Assembly: GCA_017591395.1 (NCBI GenBank)
Contig: WEDG01001492.1
Location: 62,001-126,000, forward strand
Length of the DNA stretch: 64,000 bases
Source: Schistocephalus solidus
Taxonomy: Eukaryota > Platyhelminthes > Cestoda > Diphyllobothriidea > Diphyllobothriidae
Direction: 5' to 3'
A model generated the notes under the pieces. It was given only the letters and a program-made list of their open reading frames with translations, did not search any database and was not told where the DNA came from. Made by a program: the position numbers and the translations under genes. Shown one piece after another: positions 22,775-35,536 of the stretch (its first letter is position 1; each line of letters begins with the position of its first letter).

Positions 22775-22955
22775 TGAACATTCCAGCCTTCCTTGTTTTT
22801 GTCGGCAATGCCTAGCTGCCTATAATACTCACCGTTGTGCGGCTGCTGGCAGAGCTCCGGAGTGAGCCCAAGGGCAGAACAGTACGAGTGAGTCTCGTAA
22901 CCGATCAGTGAACGTTCAGCAACCAGCGAAATTAGAACTTCTCGTGCTTTTTGCA
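22775..22955 (+). mobile_element. tRNA-derived SINE, copy C (3' part)
   Basis: Shares CCTTGTTTTTGTCGG, TGTGCGGCTGCTGG and TAACCGATCAGTGAACG with the 3' halves of copies B and D. The tRNA head is absent. Confidence 0.65.
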
Positions 22956-23689
22956 TAAGATATTTAATCTTTATCTCAAAAGTGAAACTTCACAACACGT
23001 TGAAGGAATAAAGCATTCTGAGTTTCTTTCAACATGGCCGTTCTTTATCACTTGAAGATTTCTGACCAATCAAAACTCTCGTAGCATTTTCAGAAATCAT
23101 AATTACTTGCATCAAGGAGGAAGCTATGCGCCCTCAGCGGATAATAATATACTGCCTGCGGCTTCGAATGGATTCCTCGGAGTTATGTCTTGTGCCACCT
23201 ATCAAACCCCAATCCTAAATCATTTTTTGCAGTCGAGGGTCAATTGCTTCGCACTTCACATTATGAGTTTCGATTCTAGCTAGACGTTTGAGGATGTTAT
23301 GCCTAGGATGTCTTGTCTATGAGGTAAGTGCTGTTTATTGATATTTTGTTAATGATTTCCCAGTATTTGCAGACTAATAGGCTTTTACATATGTTAATAA
23401 TATGAAAATCGCATAACAATATAAAATGGTGGATCGTGACATGATGCTCAAACTCTTTAGAAACGATTTTAAGGATTTGATCGGTTGATCTAGTTTGACA
23501 CAAATGCTCAGTTGGAGTTGTTTTTGATGATCCTTTGTTTCACTGGCGGTTATAAACAAATTGCCAAGATGTATTATTAACCTGGATATATCATATTTCA
23601 AGAGCCAAAACTGTTCGTTTTCGTGTGACTTGCTTGTTTTCGAAGCACATAGAACGACTAGGTTTGTACTATTGTGTTTTTAACTTAAT

Positions 23690-24030
23690 GGTCTTATAAC
23701 CAGTCTATATAAAATATACGTTGAACCTGGCCCAGAAAACGGTTCCGTTTTATTTATCCTTCAGCGCTCTCGTGAGGAACTAAAACAAATGCATCTAGCC
23801 TCTTTTTATCACGGAACACCATATCGTGACGGAGCAAGAATGTTTTGGAGACATAAGCCTAAACCTTTGTATTTTTGCCGATCCCAAAGGAAGCGCTTTT
23901 ACTATTTAAGCTATTAAATTGCCGAATTTTAATCTTATGAGTACATAAGTGTACCTGGACCACCGTCGGCGCAGAAACCACCTCAAAATCTTAATTTTTT
24001 CCTTCGTTTCATCTGGTCAAATCTCGTCAG
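23690..24030 (+). pseudogene. CR1-like LINE 3' fragment, copy 3 (heavily decayed)
   Basis: The stretch LYKIYVEPGPENGSVLFIL parallels the YVRPGLEYC motif of the other two fragments, followed by an ELKQM helix and a YRD motif. It is more eroded, so the assignment is weaker. Confidence 0.45.
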
Positions 24031-25525
24031 TTTTTTCAGTTAGTGTAGATGCTAGCTAGAATAAGTCGCAGAAAAACGTAAAACTCAGGCCAAATGTTCC
24101 TTTATTCAAAGGGATTAGCGTACGCTTTCTGAATTCAGGAAAGCTATCCAGATTGCTATATGCGGAATCCACTGAATTCATCTTCCATGCAGTCCTCAAA
24201 CTGTATACCCAGTTAAATCTACTGGGTAGCGTTACTACCTCTGCAGTACTTCACGCCGTAGGTAAGCTCTTTAGCTAGCGAAAAGTAACTGCCCACCGAT
24301 GCGACATTGACTAAGCCAGATTTATGACCAGATTTATGGAGTCCGAAAAATAATGCTTTTCCCATTTGCTGTATTTTTCTTCTGAGTAAATCCAATGATC
24401 CTGTCAAGTCTTATCCTCCAAAGTGCAACTAAATAGTATAACTGCTGCGCCAGAAATTTTTTGACGATTGATTAGTGAACACCAGACCCACCTAGCCCGC
24501 TCTAGCCCCATGCACTTGGACGAGGCTTTGAGTGGGCTAATGGGTGGGATAGTCAACATGGCAATGGCCTTTAGCCCCGCCAGTGGAAAAATGTGCAAGA
24601 TGTCGCCACGTCTTCGTCATATCTAGCTCTAACTAGCACCCAGTCACTCAGGAGATAAAACAACTGACGTAATTTGACGGTACATTACTAGTAATGAAAA
24701 AATTATAAAACGTTTGCAAAAAATTAATACAGCCCGAAAATTGTCCCTCATGCTGAGGGGCAATGTAGTTCTGACGCACAACTTTCTTCCTCTACAGTTG
24801 GTACCCAAATTAAAAGAAAAAACTTCTGTTTAGAAATTAAACCATGATATCAATTTAAGAAGAAAAAATGAGTAAAAATCCTAGATGACTCATTCTTCCA
24901 GATGATAACTGTAAAGTGCAAATGTTTACTTAAAAAAACTGGAAAAAGTGATGGATAACGCGTTTTAGAAATGAAAATACGAGAGTATGACTTCCTGCAT
25001 ACTTAACATAGATTTAAATAAATATGGATGATATAATTTCTGAACAATTTTACTAACGGGAGGCCCGTTCCTTCTGTACCTGCAGTCAACGATCATGGTG
25101 GGCTGTTGCAGCTTGGGTGTCCATGGGCAATTTTAAGTTCTGCATTGTTAAAACCTACTTACTGATACAATGCCGATGGTTTAGATCTACCCACGCTGAG
25201 CTATGCAGGAAGAGGGAAGTTTATCTTCGGTTCCTGATCTGAAAAATGTTTGAAATGAGGGTGCATAATTGAGTATTGGTATTGATGAGTGCACTTTTGG
25301 GATAAAATACGTCTTTATCTTTGTCAGAATTAGACGGTAACGTTGGGAAATATGCAAAAAGAATGAGTAAACGTAAACTGGTGTTCAGGCCTTAATCAAA
25401 GTGGCGGAGACTGGACAGGAGAAGTCAACATTTTCTGCTCGTAAATCCTGCACATGTAAAATCCACAATACGTTTAATATCTGCTTGCAATAGACAACAA
25501 AAATCTAAAATGATACGAAAGTTTG
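24031..25525. other. AT-rich stretch without recognised features
   Basis: I see no gene. A moderately GC-rich patch at 24.46-24.66 kb may be another repeat, but it matches nothing else in the window. Confidence 0.4.
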
Positions 25526-25529
25526 AATG

Positions 25530-26705
25530 CTGATTCCAACGAGGTCCACCGTTTGCTTCACAGGTGATGCAGAGAAAGTGACTTGCACATGGATTAGTCT
25601 TGAGTGATAGTTGACTTGGGCTGCATCGGCCGCATTCTCAGTTCCCTCAACCACATGTGCTTTGTGTTGAGAGAGTGAGAGTCAAAAAAACCAGAGGCAG
25701 GATTAGGCGCAGGTGGCTGAAGCGGTGTGAGCCTGTGCCTACCGGTGTCAGCCCGCTCCCCATGCTTGACATTTTTATGGGAGCGCAACCCAAATAATGC
25801 CTGCCATGCCCTGATGTAGCCCTTGTGTTTTTCCAGGGCATCTACCATGCGACCCACGTAGGGGGAACAAACGCCGATATACGAAAGTAATAACTGTATA
25901 TGCAATGCCCAACATCTTAGCAAAGGTAGCATTCAGTAAGCAGACTCCATTGCACCTAAGGTAACTTCAAAGTAATAACGAACCACAAAACTACTTACGT
26001 ACAGTCTGAAATATCACGATGAACCATCGGAGAACGTACCAGATTATTAACAGTTCGACCGTCGTAGTTCGACAACCTCCACCGTATGCTCCACAGCATG
26101 GTGGTGATGGTACGGTGAATTGCGCGTGAATTAGATTACAGCGACAGTAGACTCGCGCTGCATCCACCGCACTATATTTTCCTCCCCCACATGAGCCCGG
26201 TATCAAGACATAGTCAAGAAGACCGGAGGCGGGAGTGGGTGTATATTTCTGGGGTAGCATGAACCTACAATTACGTCTGCCAACCACGTGCCCATATGTT
26301 CAGCAATTGTTATGGGAGATCAACCCGCATAAAGCCTGCCTTGCACCGATCTGATCGCCATGTCGGTCCAGGGCATCCACTACGTGGCCCGTTTACGGGG
26401 CACACATACCAGAGAATCAGCAGTTCGACCGTCGATTTCGACGAGGTCCACGGTATGCTCCAAACCAGGTGGTGCAAGGACGGTGACTTGCGCGTGAATT
26501 AGTTTTAAATGATAGTAGCCTTGCGCTGCAGCTACCGTACTTTCTCCTCCTCCCCCACCTGAGCCCGGTGTCAAGACAGAGTCAAGAAAACCGGAGATGT
26601 AAGAGGGCGCAGATGGCTGGCGCGGCCGGAGCCGCCCCTGGGCGTGCCACCACACCTGGCTCGGATCCCACGGAGTGGGAGTGCCATAAAGACCACATTA
26701 AGAAG
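25530..26705. repeat. About 370-bp tandem repeat, roughly three units
   Basis: The landmark CAGTTCGACCGTCG occurs at 26051 and 26421, a 370-bp period. Each unit carries a GAGGTCCAC/CCTCCAC segment, a GTGACTTGC/GTGAATTGCGCG segment, a pyrimidine run before CCC-ACATGAGCCCGGT, GTCAAGAA-ACCGGAG and a GCATC-AC-ACGTGGCCC-like end. Unit 1 (25.53-25.885 kb) is the most diverged and is separated from unit 2 by about 150 bp. Unit 3 is truncated near 26.7 kb. Open frames within it are not conserved, so it is treated as non-coding. Confidence 0.75.
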
Positions 26706-27201
26706 GAGCCATTGCAGCCTGACTCTCAGTCCGCCAGTCAGCCACTCCACACAAAACACACATTGGGCTGACCACGTGGTCCGAGTTATCCCGTCAGTTG
26801 GCAACCATCCAAGCCATGGCTTTTAGCGCACCGGGATAGTTTTAAGCGCGTCAGATTGTTTATAGTGAGGAACATGCGCTGAGCTGTCGACCTCACTATG
26901 GCTATAACTAACAAGTAATAGCAACATGCACGACCCTCTGTTAAATACGTTAAGCAGAAAAAATACTCTCAAACTGACCCAAGGAAACAAACACGATTAA
27001 TCAGTCGGTCCAAAGAAGAAAGCATTGCACGTTTCGAGTGTCTTAAAGGGCACTTTATCGAGAAGGTTGCATATAATTGATTTAAAATAACTACCTGAAT
27101 TGCAAAATATACACATGAAAGAGTGATCTATATCGGCAAATATGGCGCCTAACCAGAGAGGGCCTAGGACCGCCTAGCCTTATTCAATCCCGCCTACTTA
27201 G

Positions 27202-27285
27202 GAGACCATGTAATGGAAGGGTTGCCGTTCGGATCTTTATTGCCACAGTCGGCTAGCCAGAGTCAGGTCATTAAAGAGCTAACAG
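27202..27285 (+). CDS. Orphan exon candidate, protein unknown
   Basis: A strong acceptor (TATTCAATCCCGCCTACTTAG) and donor GTATGC bracket 84 nt: two leading bases, 27 codons, one trailing base. The product DHVMEGLPFGSLLPQSASQS... has good amino-acid diversity in one frame only. The family is not recognised, and neighbouring exons were not linked. Confidence 0.4.
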
Positions 27286-28037
27286 GTATGCTGATGGCTT
27301 ATTTGTATTAACGATATTTCAAGATGGTATACCCAAAATAAAAGAACCTTGGTTTAAAAACAGATGTTATTGCGTACAAGTTGAATTAAAATTTCCTAAT
27401 CCGATGGTTTTTCACATTGACATTTCTGCTACTTCCCAGGTTTTCCTTCAGCCTTCCTTTAATTTTTAACCGAAGCCAATGAAATTTAGGGCTCGGTATT
27501 GATTGACATATTGCATGTGTGTTATAGTAATTGTGGAATGCTAGCAAAACAAGGAAGACAAACAGCAAATAAAAACATATTGTTTACCGAATTAATTTGT
27601 TTCTTTGAATATTTTATACTAACCTTTACGATCTTTGACTGAACGTACATTCATAATTAATTTTGCTATGTAGTTAAGAACTGGTTTTAGAGTGCTGACG
27701 AAATCAATAAATATTACTTAAACGATTTAAATTTGAGCATGGAAAGAGTTCATAGAGGGCCAGATGAAAAACACGTATGATACACAAAAACTCATTAAGA
27801 GAGCAGAAGACGAACATTTATCTTTTATTTAATTCGATGTTTCTCACGTAATATGAAACAGCCTGGGCTAAAAGGTGGATAAAATCGATAACACAAACAT
27901 CCGATTTCTAGTTTTGCAAAACAAATGCCAATTTGGACTACATCAGACTGGGGTGCAAATTTCACGAGAACTTTATGTGCAAGTTAACCCCAAGAAGTTA
28001 ACCTGCGTATTTATGCAATACTTATAAAAATTCCTAG

Positions 28038-28291
28038 GTCTTGATCGCTAACGAAATCGTACCCGTTGAGTATTATTCTGGCAGTCTGTCAACTAACATT
28101 TGGATCAAACTTGCAATCAGTCTGAATGAAAAAAAGAGATCCTGGTATATATCGAGCGCCACTTATATTTTATTCTCTACGAATCCTTATAAAGGAGAGT
28201 TTATAACTTTAAATAATTATTACTACACAAACAATGATGTTCTGCCGACGAATGTGAAACCAGATTTTGGTTACTTTGCGCAAAATCTTAT
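28038..28291 (+). CDS. Weak exon candidate, 84 codons
   Basis: Open frame from an AG at 28036-28037 to a consensus GTAAGT donor. The product is rich in Y, N and I and includes FSTNPYKGEFITLNNYYY. The acceptor lacks a good pyrimidine tract. It may be a chance frame in AT-rich DNA. No family recognised. Confidence 0.22.
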
Positions 28292-28448
28292 GTAAGTTGC
28301 AAAAACAAAGTAAAAAATTCCTCCGTTTTTCTCACAGCTTCTTTAAACTCAGGTAAAAGTTTAAAAAAGTACTTTTTCGGGGAGGAACTCCGTATGATGT
28401 GGCTGCCCGTATATTGCAATCTTCATAATGGAAGCTACTGGATTATTT

Positions 28449-28712
28449 TTATAAATTTATTGCCACATATGGAAGTTTTCCTTTGATTTTTATGGCAAGT
28501 TTATGCATTTCTCTTAGTAGTATGATTATATTTTGGATACTGACACACTCCAAGGATTCGAAGCAAGCGTAAACATCTGTACTCTTTAGGGGGAAGCGTC
28601 CAACAGCACAGCTTTTAGTAATCGTATTATTAGCTGATAGTTGAATAACAGCTGCTCTCAAGGGCTGGAGAGGAAGCATCAATGGGGCTGTTTCTATATG
28701 CTGCGGTGATAT
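28449..28712 (-). CDS. DENND4-like (cDENN region) exon candidate
   Basis: A minus-strand frame follows the acceptor TTTGGCTAGCGCAG in phase 0. It reads SPQHIETAPLMLPLQPLR, then VIQLSANN, FPLKSTDVYACFESL and SIQNIIILLREMHKL. Positions correspond, nearly without gaps, to the PSPQRPRILVQLS...PLPLSG...LLQNLGPE...LLL..LTEHKLL segment of DENND4-type DENN proteins, which are exchange factors for Rab GTPases (family knowledge, alignment from memory). The frame runs to TAA at 28449 with no good donor before it, so it may be a pseudogene, a decayed exon or a chance resemblance. Confidence 0.42.
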   Translation of the reverse strand: MSPQHIETAPLMLPLQPLRAAVIQLSANNTITKSCAVGRFPLKSTDVYACFESLECVSIQNIIILLREMHKLAIKIKGKLPYVAINL

Positions 28713-28749
28713 CTGCGCTAGCCAAACAGAGGTGTGCATTGATCTATGA

Positions 28750-30480
28750 TTTAAAGGAATGGCTAGGTTTCTGCGTTGACGACATAAGCGGAAAATCCGA
28801 AAAATAAACAGTCGCAGAAAAAGCTATTTATCAGAGGGATAGTATCTGACTGGTTCTTCTCATCCACAAACATTTTTTGCATGTTCAAAGCAAAGAATAT
28901 CTCATTCAGAGGCCCCAGATATCACACAATAACCGAAATTTGATGACTGTTGAAAATATACTATTATTAACTGGTTGGTGATGGATAGATGTCTTAATAG
29001 CTTGCGGCCTTGCAATCGATTACTAGGGCTCTGTGGCTGACTGAATTCTGTTGCCAAGATAAATTTGTGAATATCTTTTTCATGGATATTCACGATTTAA
29101 CTATGCTCCTGGGGTTGATGGCCATTTCGTCGACGAACCTGAAAGAAACGAGCCTTAGAACAATGGAAGCGCAGGTTTATCACCGCAACTTATCATCAGG
29201 AGGGACCTTGCTACAACCTGCCAGGCGCGAACGGTAACGTGATGCGGTAGAAAAATTTTAAAAGGTTAGAGGCGAGATTCTGTGCACGTGGCAAAATGAC
29301 GGTATGGGTGTTCACTCAACATGTTGCTTACATTTAGACTTTCGTGTAATCAGTACAGAACACGCTTCTGTTAAAAAACTGCTCTCTAAGCAAGCTGGAA
29401 TACTTTCCGATAGTTATGTTTATTTGACGAGAGTCTGTCAGCTACCACGCTTTTTACGTTTTTTTGGCAGTAGGAATATATTACTTACAACAACGGTCAT
29501 GTTTACGAAATCACACATGAATATAACCCCAGTTTTAGTGAGCTATTTAAGAAAAACGTAATGATAGCTCACTTTTATTTTGCAGCAGAGTATCAATTTG
29601 CATTTAAAAATAAGTATACCAAAAGTACAAAATACTGAACTTAAATGTACAAAATATAACCTGAAAATAAATCATAGCTTCCATTACCACGATCATCGAA
29701 ATAGGCGCTGTATGAGTTGACCCTCCGGCCGATCATCGCTTTCAATGGCTTACTTTAGACTTGCATCTTAAACTTCTTTAAATTTAAGCACTTATTTGTT
29801 TCGATCTTAAGGCACTGGGTGGCACTATCAAGGTTTTTGTTTGTTTGCAAGTACTATAATAATTTGACCGATAATACAGTAAATATTGTACAAGCAAAAA
29901 ATGTACTTTTCATAAAATAATCGTAGGTTGGAGTGTTTATCTTTGCCTTAGGTCAATACATCTTAAAATTTTATCAGTGATACTTTAGACTCTCAATATT
30001 ATTTTAAAAGATTATTAGCTGTTTGTGTTGTGCGTTGCTTCAGTGAGGCCAGAACATATGAACCTCAAGTACAAACTGACGTGTGATACTTCCGGTTGCC
30101 TCGCCTGGAGTCGTGGGTGTTTTGGAAATTAGGTTTTCTAATATCATTAAAGAAATTGAGAAACCTATAATCTATAAGGAATTTGATTATTATAGTACTA
30201 AAAATAACAAACATATTTCCTATCGCATTTGATTTGCTTCTGAGTAGAAAGCCTGATGGGAGTTTTCAACGTAGTGTCTATCGTAAGAAGACATGGTCAG
30301 GACAATAAACCCACTTTGGGAGTTTTGCACCGCTGAACTTTAAGCGTAATTAAGTGCGCTGTCTAAAACAAAGGGCGAAAAGAATCTGCTAGGCAGATAG
30401 CATTGACAAAGAGCTTAAGGTAGTAGAAAGCACTTTTCGACAGAATGGATAACTGGATATATTTATTACTAAGAATATGA
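28750..30480. other. AT-rich stretch without recognised features
   Basis: There are a few short open frames on both strands (for example near 29.3-29.56 kb, plus) without splice or family support. I see nothing else. Confidence 0.4.
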
Positions 30481-30559
30481 CCGAAAGACCACCAAAACCG
30501 CCGGTGCTGACGGCAAACAAGAAATAACTGTTAATCAGGGTCCCATTTCAATAGGATGC

Positions 30560-31065
30560 AGCAAATGAACTCTTACGAAGGCACTTTAGCCAAGCTGTGT
30601 CAAGCACCTTTCCAGCAGCTGATGCCTTTTTACTGTTCTTGACAACTACCATCCTATACGGAGGGGGCAAGGACAAACTGCCAGCCCAGACTACCTCAGT
30701 GTGCATTTATTCTTTCACCTGCTCCTGTGGGGTAGAATATATTGGTCGTAGGAGCCGGCGTTTGTCCAAAAGAGTACGAGAACGCCTTCCAGCATGATGA
30801 GGAAAGGGGCAGATAACGAGCATAAACAGCTCTATCCTCGCGCATGTGGTAGACAAAGGCCATCGTGTAGATGCCAAAGAGGCCTCCTGGGTAATTTAAA
30901 AGAATCCTTCAACCTATTTAACATTCATTGGACAGTGCCTGTTGGCTACGGCAGAAGCAGCAGCAATCAGGCCACGCAAACCGGTCCTGTGCGCTCAACA
31001 GAACTTTATACGGGCGTCGCAATTACCGGGGCCAAAAGCCACCAGTTCAGCCACCTGCATCTAAT
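30560..31065 (+). pseudogene. Penelope-like element C-terminal GIY-YIG fragment
   Basis: With frameshifts it reads CIYSFTCSCGVEYIGRRSRR, then SSILAHVVDKGHRVDAKEA and ATAEAAAIRPRKPVLCAQQN. These are the C-x-C-x-CG-x2-YIGR core, the SSI..H....GH motif and the EA..I....P.LC.Q tail seen in the better copy at 55.2-55.6 kb. The RT part is not recognised upstream. Confidence 0.75.
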
Positions 31066-31879
31066 TACCTGTTCCGGCGGCCGCCATTCCTCTGACGATG
31101 ATCAGAAAACAAACCGCAATTTTCTTTCCCCCACCCTCCCGCCAGCCTGAAAACCGTACAATTCTTTCTACTTACCCACATATTGTACTCAGTTAAACCA
31201 CTATATAAATATAAAGGCCTGATGAGAATTTATCAAAAGCTAACGTATGCTCGCCAAATTGTCTTTTGAAGTTTTAAATGGAAATTTTCGCTTCTCTAAA
31301 TAAAAAGTAGGTTTAAATAAGGTGCGGTACAGAAGCCTAAAATGAACTGAAAATTCGACGATAATTTTTGAAGAACAGGACAAACACTTCGGTTTAACAA
31401 AATGCGTGGGGCTAAGGGGTCTTGCGAAACTACTTTTTTTTCTTATAACGAGTCGCTATTTAACTTCAGGTGAGCGCTCTAGGTCGACCACAAAGGCACA
31501 GCGTCAGGAGCCCATCATGTACCCCGATCGGTCGATGGCCACCTCATAATAGTACCTCACTTCAGTACTTATGTGACCCATATATGTACCTGGATATAGG
31601 GTGAAGCTCAAACTTTTTTTATCCCCAGAAGGTCATTGGTGATGAACACTTGAAGGTATTTGACAGTCAGCTCCTATTTATATCAAAATTTTCCGCATAA
31701 CATACGTATTTGTATTAATACGATTCGGAGCACATAGTTAAGATAAATGAGAACGCATAACTTGGATCGTCTATGAGATTTTGTATCTTTGTAATTAGCA
31801 GCATTAATTTAGTTTAAGTGGTTGTTCTTCTTGCTCCCAACTCGTCTGTTTAATTCATAATGACACACGTTTTGTGCAG

Positions 31880-31958
31880 GGTGAGGCTAACGTCTGTCAA
31901 CAGTAAGGTTACTTTGGAGGAGTACCGATTCCAGACCTTTAGGAATGTTCCAATTCCT
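31880..31958 (+). CDS. Orphan exon candidate, protein unknown
   Basis: Acceptor ACGTTTTGTGCAG and donor GTATAT flank 79 nt. The frame reads VRLTSVNSKVTLEEYRFQTF. The complement shows no competing frame. Unrecognised. A further acceptor-like TTCTTTTCTTATTTCAG at about 32.37 kb precedes a very short frame ending in TAA. Confidence 0.3.
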
Positions 31959-32677
31959 GTATATGGTTGGTTATTTAAGATATAAATGCTTTGATGAAAC
32001 TAATTCAAGCATTCAAAATGTAGATGTCAAATGAATCCCCACCAGCTTGCACTTGTAGATTTTCATTCGGCAACATAGAAAAAATTTTTTCACTATTGTA
32101 ATTAATTTAATTTAGTGTCCGTTGAAATGTCTGTTGAAGTTTCTATCTGTGTCTGTTAGAGGTTCTTTAATCTAGTTGCACTGACAGCAGCATTTTGATT
32201 AAGTGCATTTGAAGTGCTTAATGCGTTTGCCGGAGGCATCTTTTAATTCTCAGCTTTAGTATACAGGACATTGAACATAAATTTTAATTCGACAGGCGAG
32301 ATTATTAATAGCTACATAAAGTTTGAAGTCAGTGTATAACGTCTAAAACACGTTCTTTTCTTATTTCAGTGTTGAAACCTATAGTTTTACCTAAAATGGA
32401 TCTTTCAGAATAATTTTCGGGTTAATCTTTGCAAAATAGAAAGAAAACGGGTCGCCTTTGTGAATTCGTGTTTTATGATGACAATACTTACGCAGTTTCT
32501 GGAGTTGACTCTAAGCTCTGTTACTGCTATATGGAGTTGTTGATGTAGAATTATTGGTGCGACTTAATGGTCTAAACTGGAGCCTTGGGCTCTGCAGGTG
32601 AAGTTTACAATTTCTTAAGCCACCCCGTTCACCTTGTCAATTCATTTGAAGACACTAGTAACCTACATGTTGCATTA

Positions 32678-32850
32678 CAGGTTTCTATATTGGGAAAACC
32701 TATGTAGGCCCTTTACTGACTCGTTATCAGGCCGATAGAAGTAATTTTGGAAAAAACGTAATAGGATGGATGAGCACAGAGCTGGCGCGCAGTCAGGTAG
32801 GCTTTTGAAATCCGTGAGAAGGAGGAAGCAGGTTAATTAATACAATACGA
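32678..32850 (+). pseudogene. Possible GIY-YIG endonuclease remnant
   Basis: The frame GFYIGKTYVGPLLTRYQADR resembles the YIGKT.R.L..R core. After a frame change DEHRAGAQSGRLLKS follows. It is short and decayed, and differs from the two clear Penelope-like copies. Confidence 0.35.
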
Positions 32851-32859
32851 GCTGCATAT

Positions 32860-34780
32860 CAGGGATTATAACATGCTAATTCAAAGGTTGAATTTCGTAA
32901 AAAATTCTAAACCACCACCGTTGCATATCATTAAATGAATCGGCCTCTTTAGTTGCTTCGGTGAGGCGTCCTACGCGTAATAAAAAATATCCGGGTCAAC
33001 ATGTAATATTGAAAATACTTGATATATTTTTTAAAAAAGAGAAAGCAAGTCTACGGATTGCACAATCCTTGCTCACATGGTAGGAAATGGTTACACTGCG
33101 GACACCAAACAGTTTTTAAGGAAGTCAGTTGCATGCAAGAGGACTACTTAGTAGATATAACGATGGAGCATGCGTAAAATGACGATATTCAGCATAGATA
33201 AGCTTACTCTGTGTGTGCAAATTACACATGGGTTGTGCACTGAACACTGACAGGGATGGGATGGATGAAATACTCTTATGTAGCTCGGAGCAACCTGTAT
33301 TTCCTTTAAACTTTTATAGGTTCCTCTTATATTCGTTTGTACATTAAACACTGAAAATACACAGCCAGTTGGCTGTGTAAGCTGCAAGCACAATGCTTAA
33401 GCTAAAATACATATTTTTTGTATCCATCTGAGGATGTATTATTAAAAACGCACATTTCGTCAACTGAGGTTCCATAGACCAATCTGAAACTCGTTCTACA
33501 GCAAAAAATGTGGTCATTTCTTGGAAACGATCGCGTGCATGTGTCTAACTACCAGGCTATACTTTGACCAATTCAAGGAATCAGAGCTTGAGCAACCAAA
33601 TGTAGGCTACAAAACAACTGTTTAAAGTTGGACAATAAGCAATCTTCTCATTTGTATAGTGGCCTGTGCAATTTCTGCTTGTCAGCCATTAATCAAGTTA
33701 TTTCGGAGGTAATTCACGTACCAGGACAAAGCTAAATCTCACGGCGTTTATTGGAAAAAGCGATAACCAAACTTGTTAGCAATGCATCAGATTGACGTAC
33801 CCAAACGAAAAAACAATTCATTTTTGATGTGCGTAATGGTTGCTCATGTAATATTATAGCACTTTGGTATTCTTTGGGTATCATCATTTTTGAAATTTAC
33901 TTTTCCCGTGAGACGCCACAAACCAACGTCTCATCAAGGTGTTCATGGAAAAATTTATTACACAGAACAAAATACCAAGTCGCACAATACTCCTTCGCGG
34001 TTTGTTAGAAATAAAAGTGCATGTGTTCCGTCAAAAATTGCAAGCTAGATTTTTACCAGTGGACGGCGAGTAGAATTAAGATGCAATTGCTCGGGAATCT
34101 GTTCATTACATGAATGCTTTTTACTAATGGTTAGAACTTGCATAAAAGTCTCCTACGGCGTGGGAAGAGAAGTTGGAATTATAAAGTTTGTATCTGTTTT
34201 ACGACTGCATACATTTTTCACTAAAACGGGATAAGGGAGTATGGTCCAAAATAGCTGAATGAAAAGTAAAATATTGGCATTTCGATTATGTTTTTCCCAT
34301 TCCAACGACGGCCGCGCTGAAAACTTCATCCAAATTTAAGCAGGCTATATTCTTTTACTAAAATAAGATAACAAATTAAAGAAAATGGAAACAATAAATC
34401 ACCTTCTAACTCCTATATTTTTAGTAGCTAAAAATAGTTTGCAACTGGTTTAAAAATTTTCCGAATGGATGAACTTACTATGACATTTATTGGTTTTGAG
34501 TGAGTTTTTTTGAGGCCACTCTTAAAATATTCTATCCTGATCTTACGTGCATACTTGATTTTAATTTATAAAAAAATTTGCTATTTCTTGAATCGTACCC
34601 TGGTTAAGCCATCAGTGGTAACGAAACCCTTACCTTGTATTAGGAATAATAAGGCATCGTAGGATTCTGTTTGGAAAAGGCAGCTTTGTTGATCAGGCAA
34701 TACTCCAAAAATTCACGTTTTTGGTTTCTCGATAGTACGAGGTAAAAGTGTGTTAATTGTAGCCATGCAAAACAACTGGT
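32860..34780. other. AT-rich stretch without recognised features
   Basis: No supported exon, RNA or repeat was found on either strand. Confidence 0.4.
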
Positions 34781-34789
34781 AAAGTTCTT

Positions 34790-35173
34790 TTACGAAACGT
34801 CGGCACCGAAAAGGTCAATCTGTTTCCAGTTAAAATAAGGAAGGTTTAAGTTAATTAATTTTTTGATCGCCTTTTGTTTTGAATCACTGGCTCTGCAGTT
34901 AACTGAGAATCTCTCGGTTGCTGGTGTCACCAAAAATACTATTCCTTGGCATTCTATTCCATGCGTTGTGTCATTAGTTGATCCTATCCGTAGCTGTCCA
35001 CATAGCAGGTCACCTTGATAGTTTAGATTAATTTTTTCCACAATTCTTTCTATAAAGGGATAAGAAATGGAATTGAATTTCCACAAGTATTCGATGAAAT
35101 TCTTAAATTTAAGTGCAACCGAACGATGCAACGACGGTTTTCCTTCACAACAGAGTAATAACAATTTATTCAT
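34790..35173 (-). CDS. Open frame, possible terminal exon of an unknown gene
   Basis: The minus frame is open for 127 codons and ends in a stop at 34790. It includes SISYPFIERIVEKINLNY and GIECQGIVFLVTPATE. Two spliced-looking exon candidates lie just upstream on the same strand (35.36-35.42 and 35.50-35.54 kb). Length alone is not far from chance in AT-rich DNA, and no family is recognised. Confidence 0.3.
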   Translation of the reverse strand: MNKLLLLCCEGKPSLHRSVALKFKNFIEYLWKFNSISYPFIERIVEKINLNYQGDLLCGQLRIGSTNDTTHGIECQGIVFLVTPATERFSVNCRASDSKQKAIKKLINLNLPYFNWKQIDLFGADVS

Positions 35174-35357
35174 CAGTTTCTATCGCTTTTCCCTGAATTG
35201 CTTATGCCTCACCTCTTCAGTCAAAAAAATAAACAGGCAACAATGTTAGGCCACGTGCAATTTGGTTGCATTGACCCTGGAAGCAGACGTCGGAGGTTAG
35301 CCTCTCGGCAGTCATGAAAGAGTTTTATAGACCACTGCTGTGAAACCATTCTCTTAC

Positions 35358-35423
35358 CAAATAAGAGTCGTCGTTTATGGCCATTTACTGTCCAACCAGC
35401 TTCCAAATTGCTCACTGTAGTTA
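35358..35423 (-). CDS. Orphan exon candidate
   Basis: Acceptor ...TCTGAAACTGCCTCAG and donor GTAAGA flank 66 nt: two leading bases, 21 codons, one trailing base. It reads SNLEAGWTVNGHKRRLLF. Its phase does not match the 35.5 kb candidate, so at least one of the two is wrong or an exon is missing. Confidence 0.35.
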
Positions 35424-35497
35424 CTGAGGCAGTTTCAGATAAACGAGGAAAGTGATTTCATGTTCCGTAGCAGAAATTATTAATTGAAATGACTCAC

Positions 35498-35536
35498 CTC
35501 ATTCGGTAACAGACGCATGTCATCAAAAAATAATCT
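35498..35536 (-). CDS. Short orphan exon candidate
   Basis: Acceptor ACCTCTTTCATCAATAG and donor GTGAGT flank 39 nt encoding RLFFDDMRLLPNE in phase 0. Splice sites are good but the exon is too short for identification. Confidence 0.3.
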
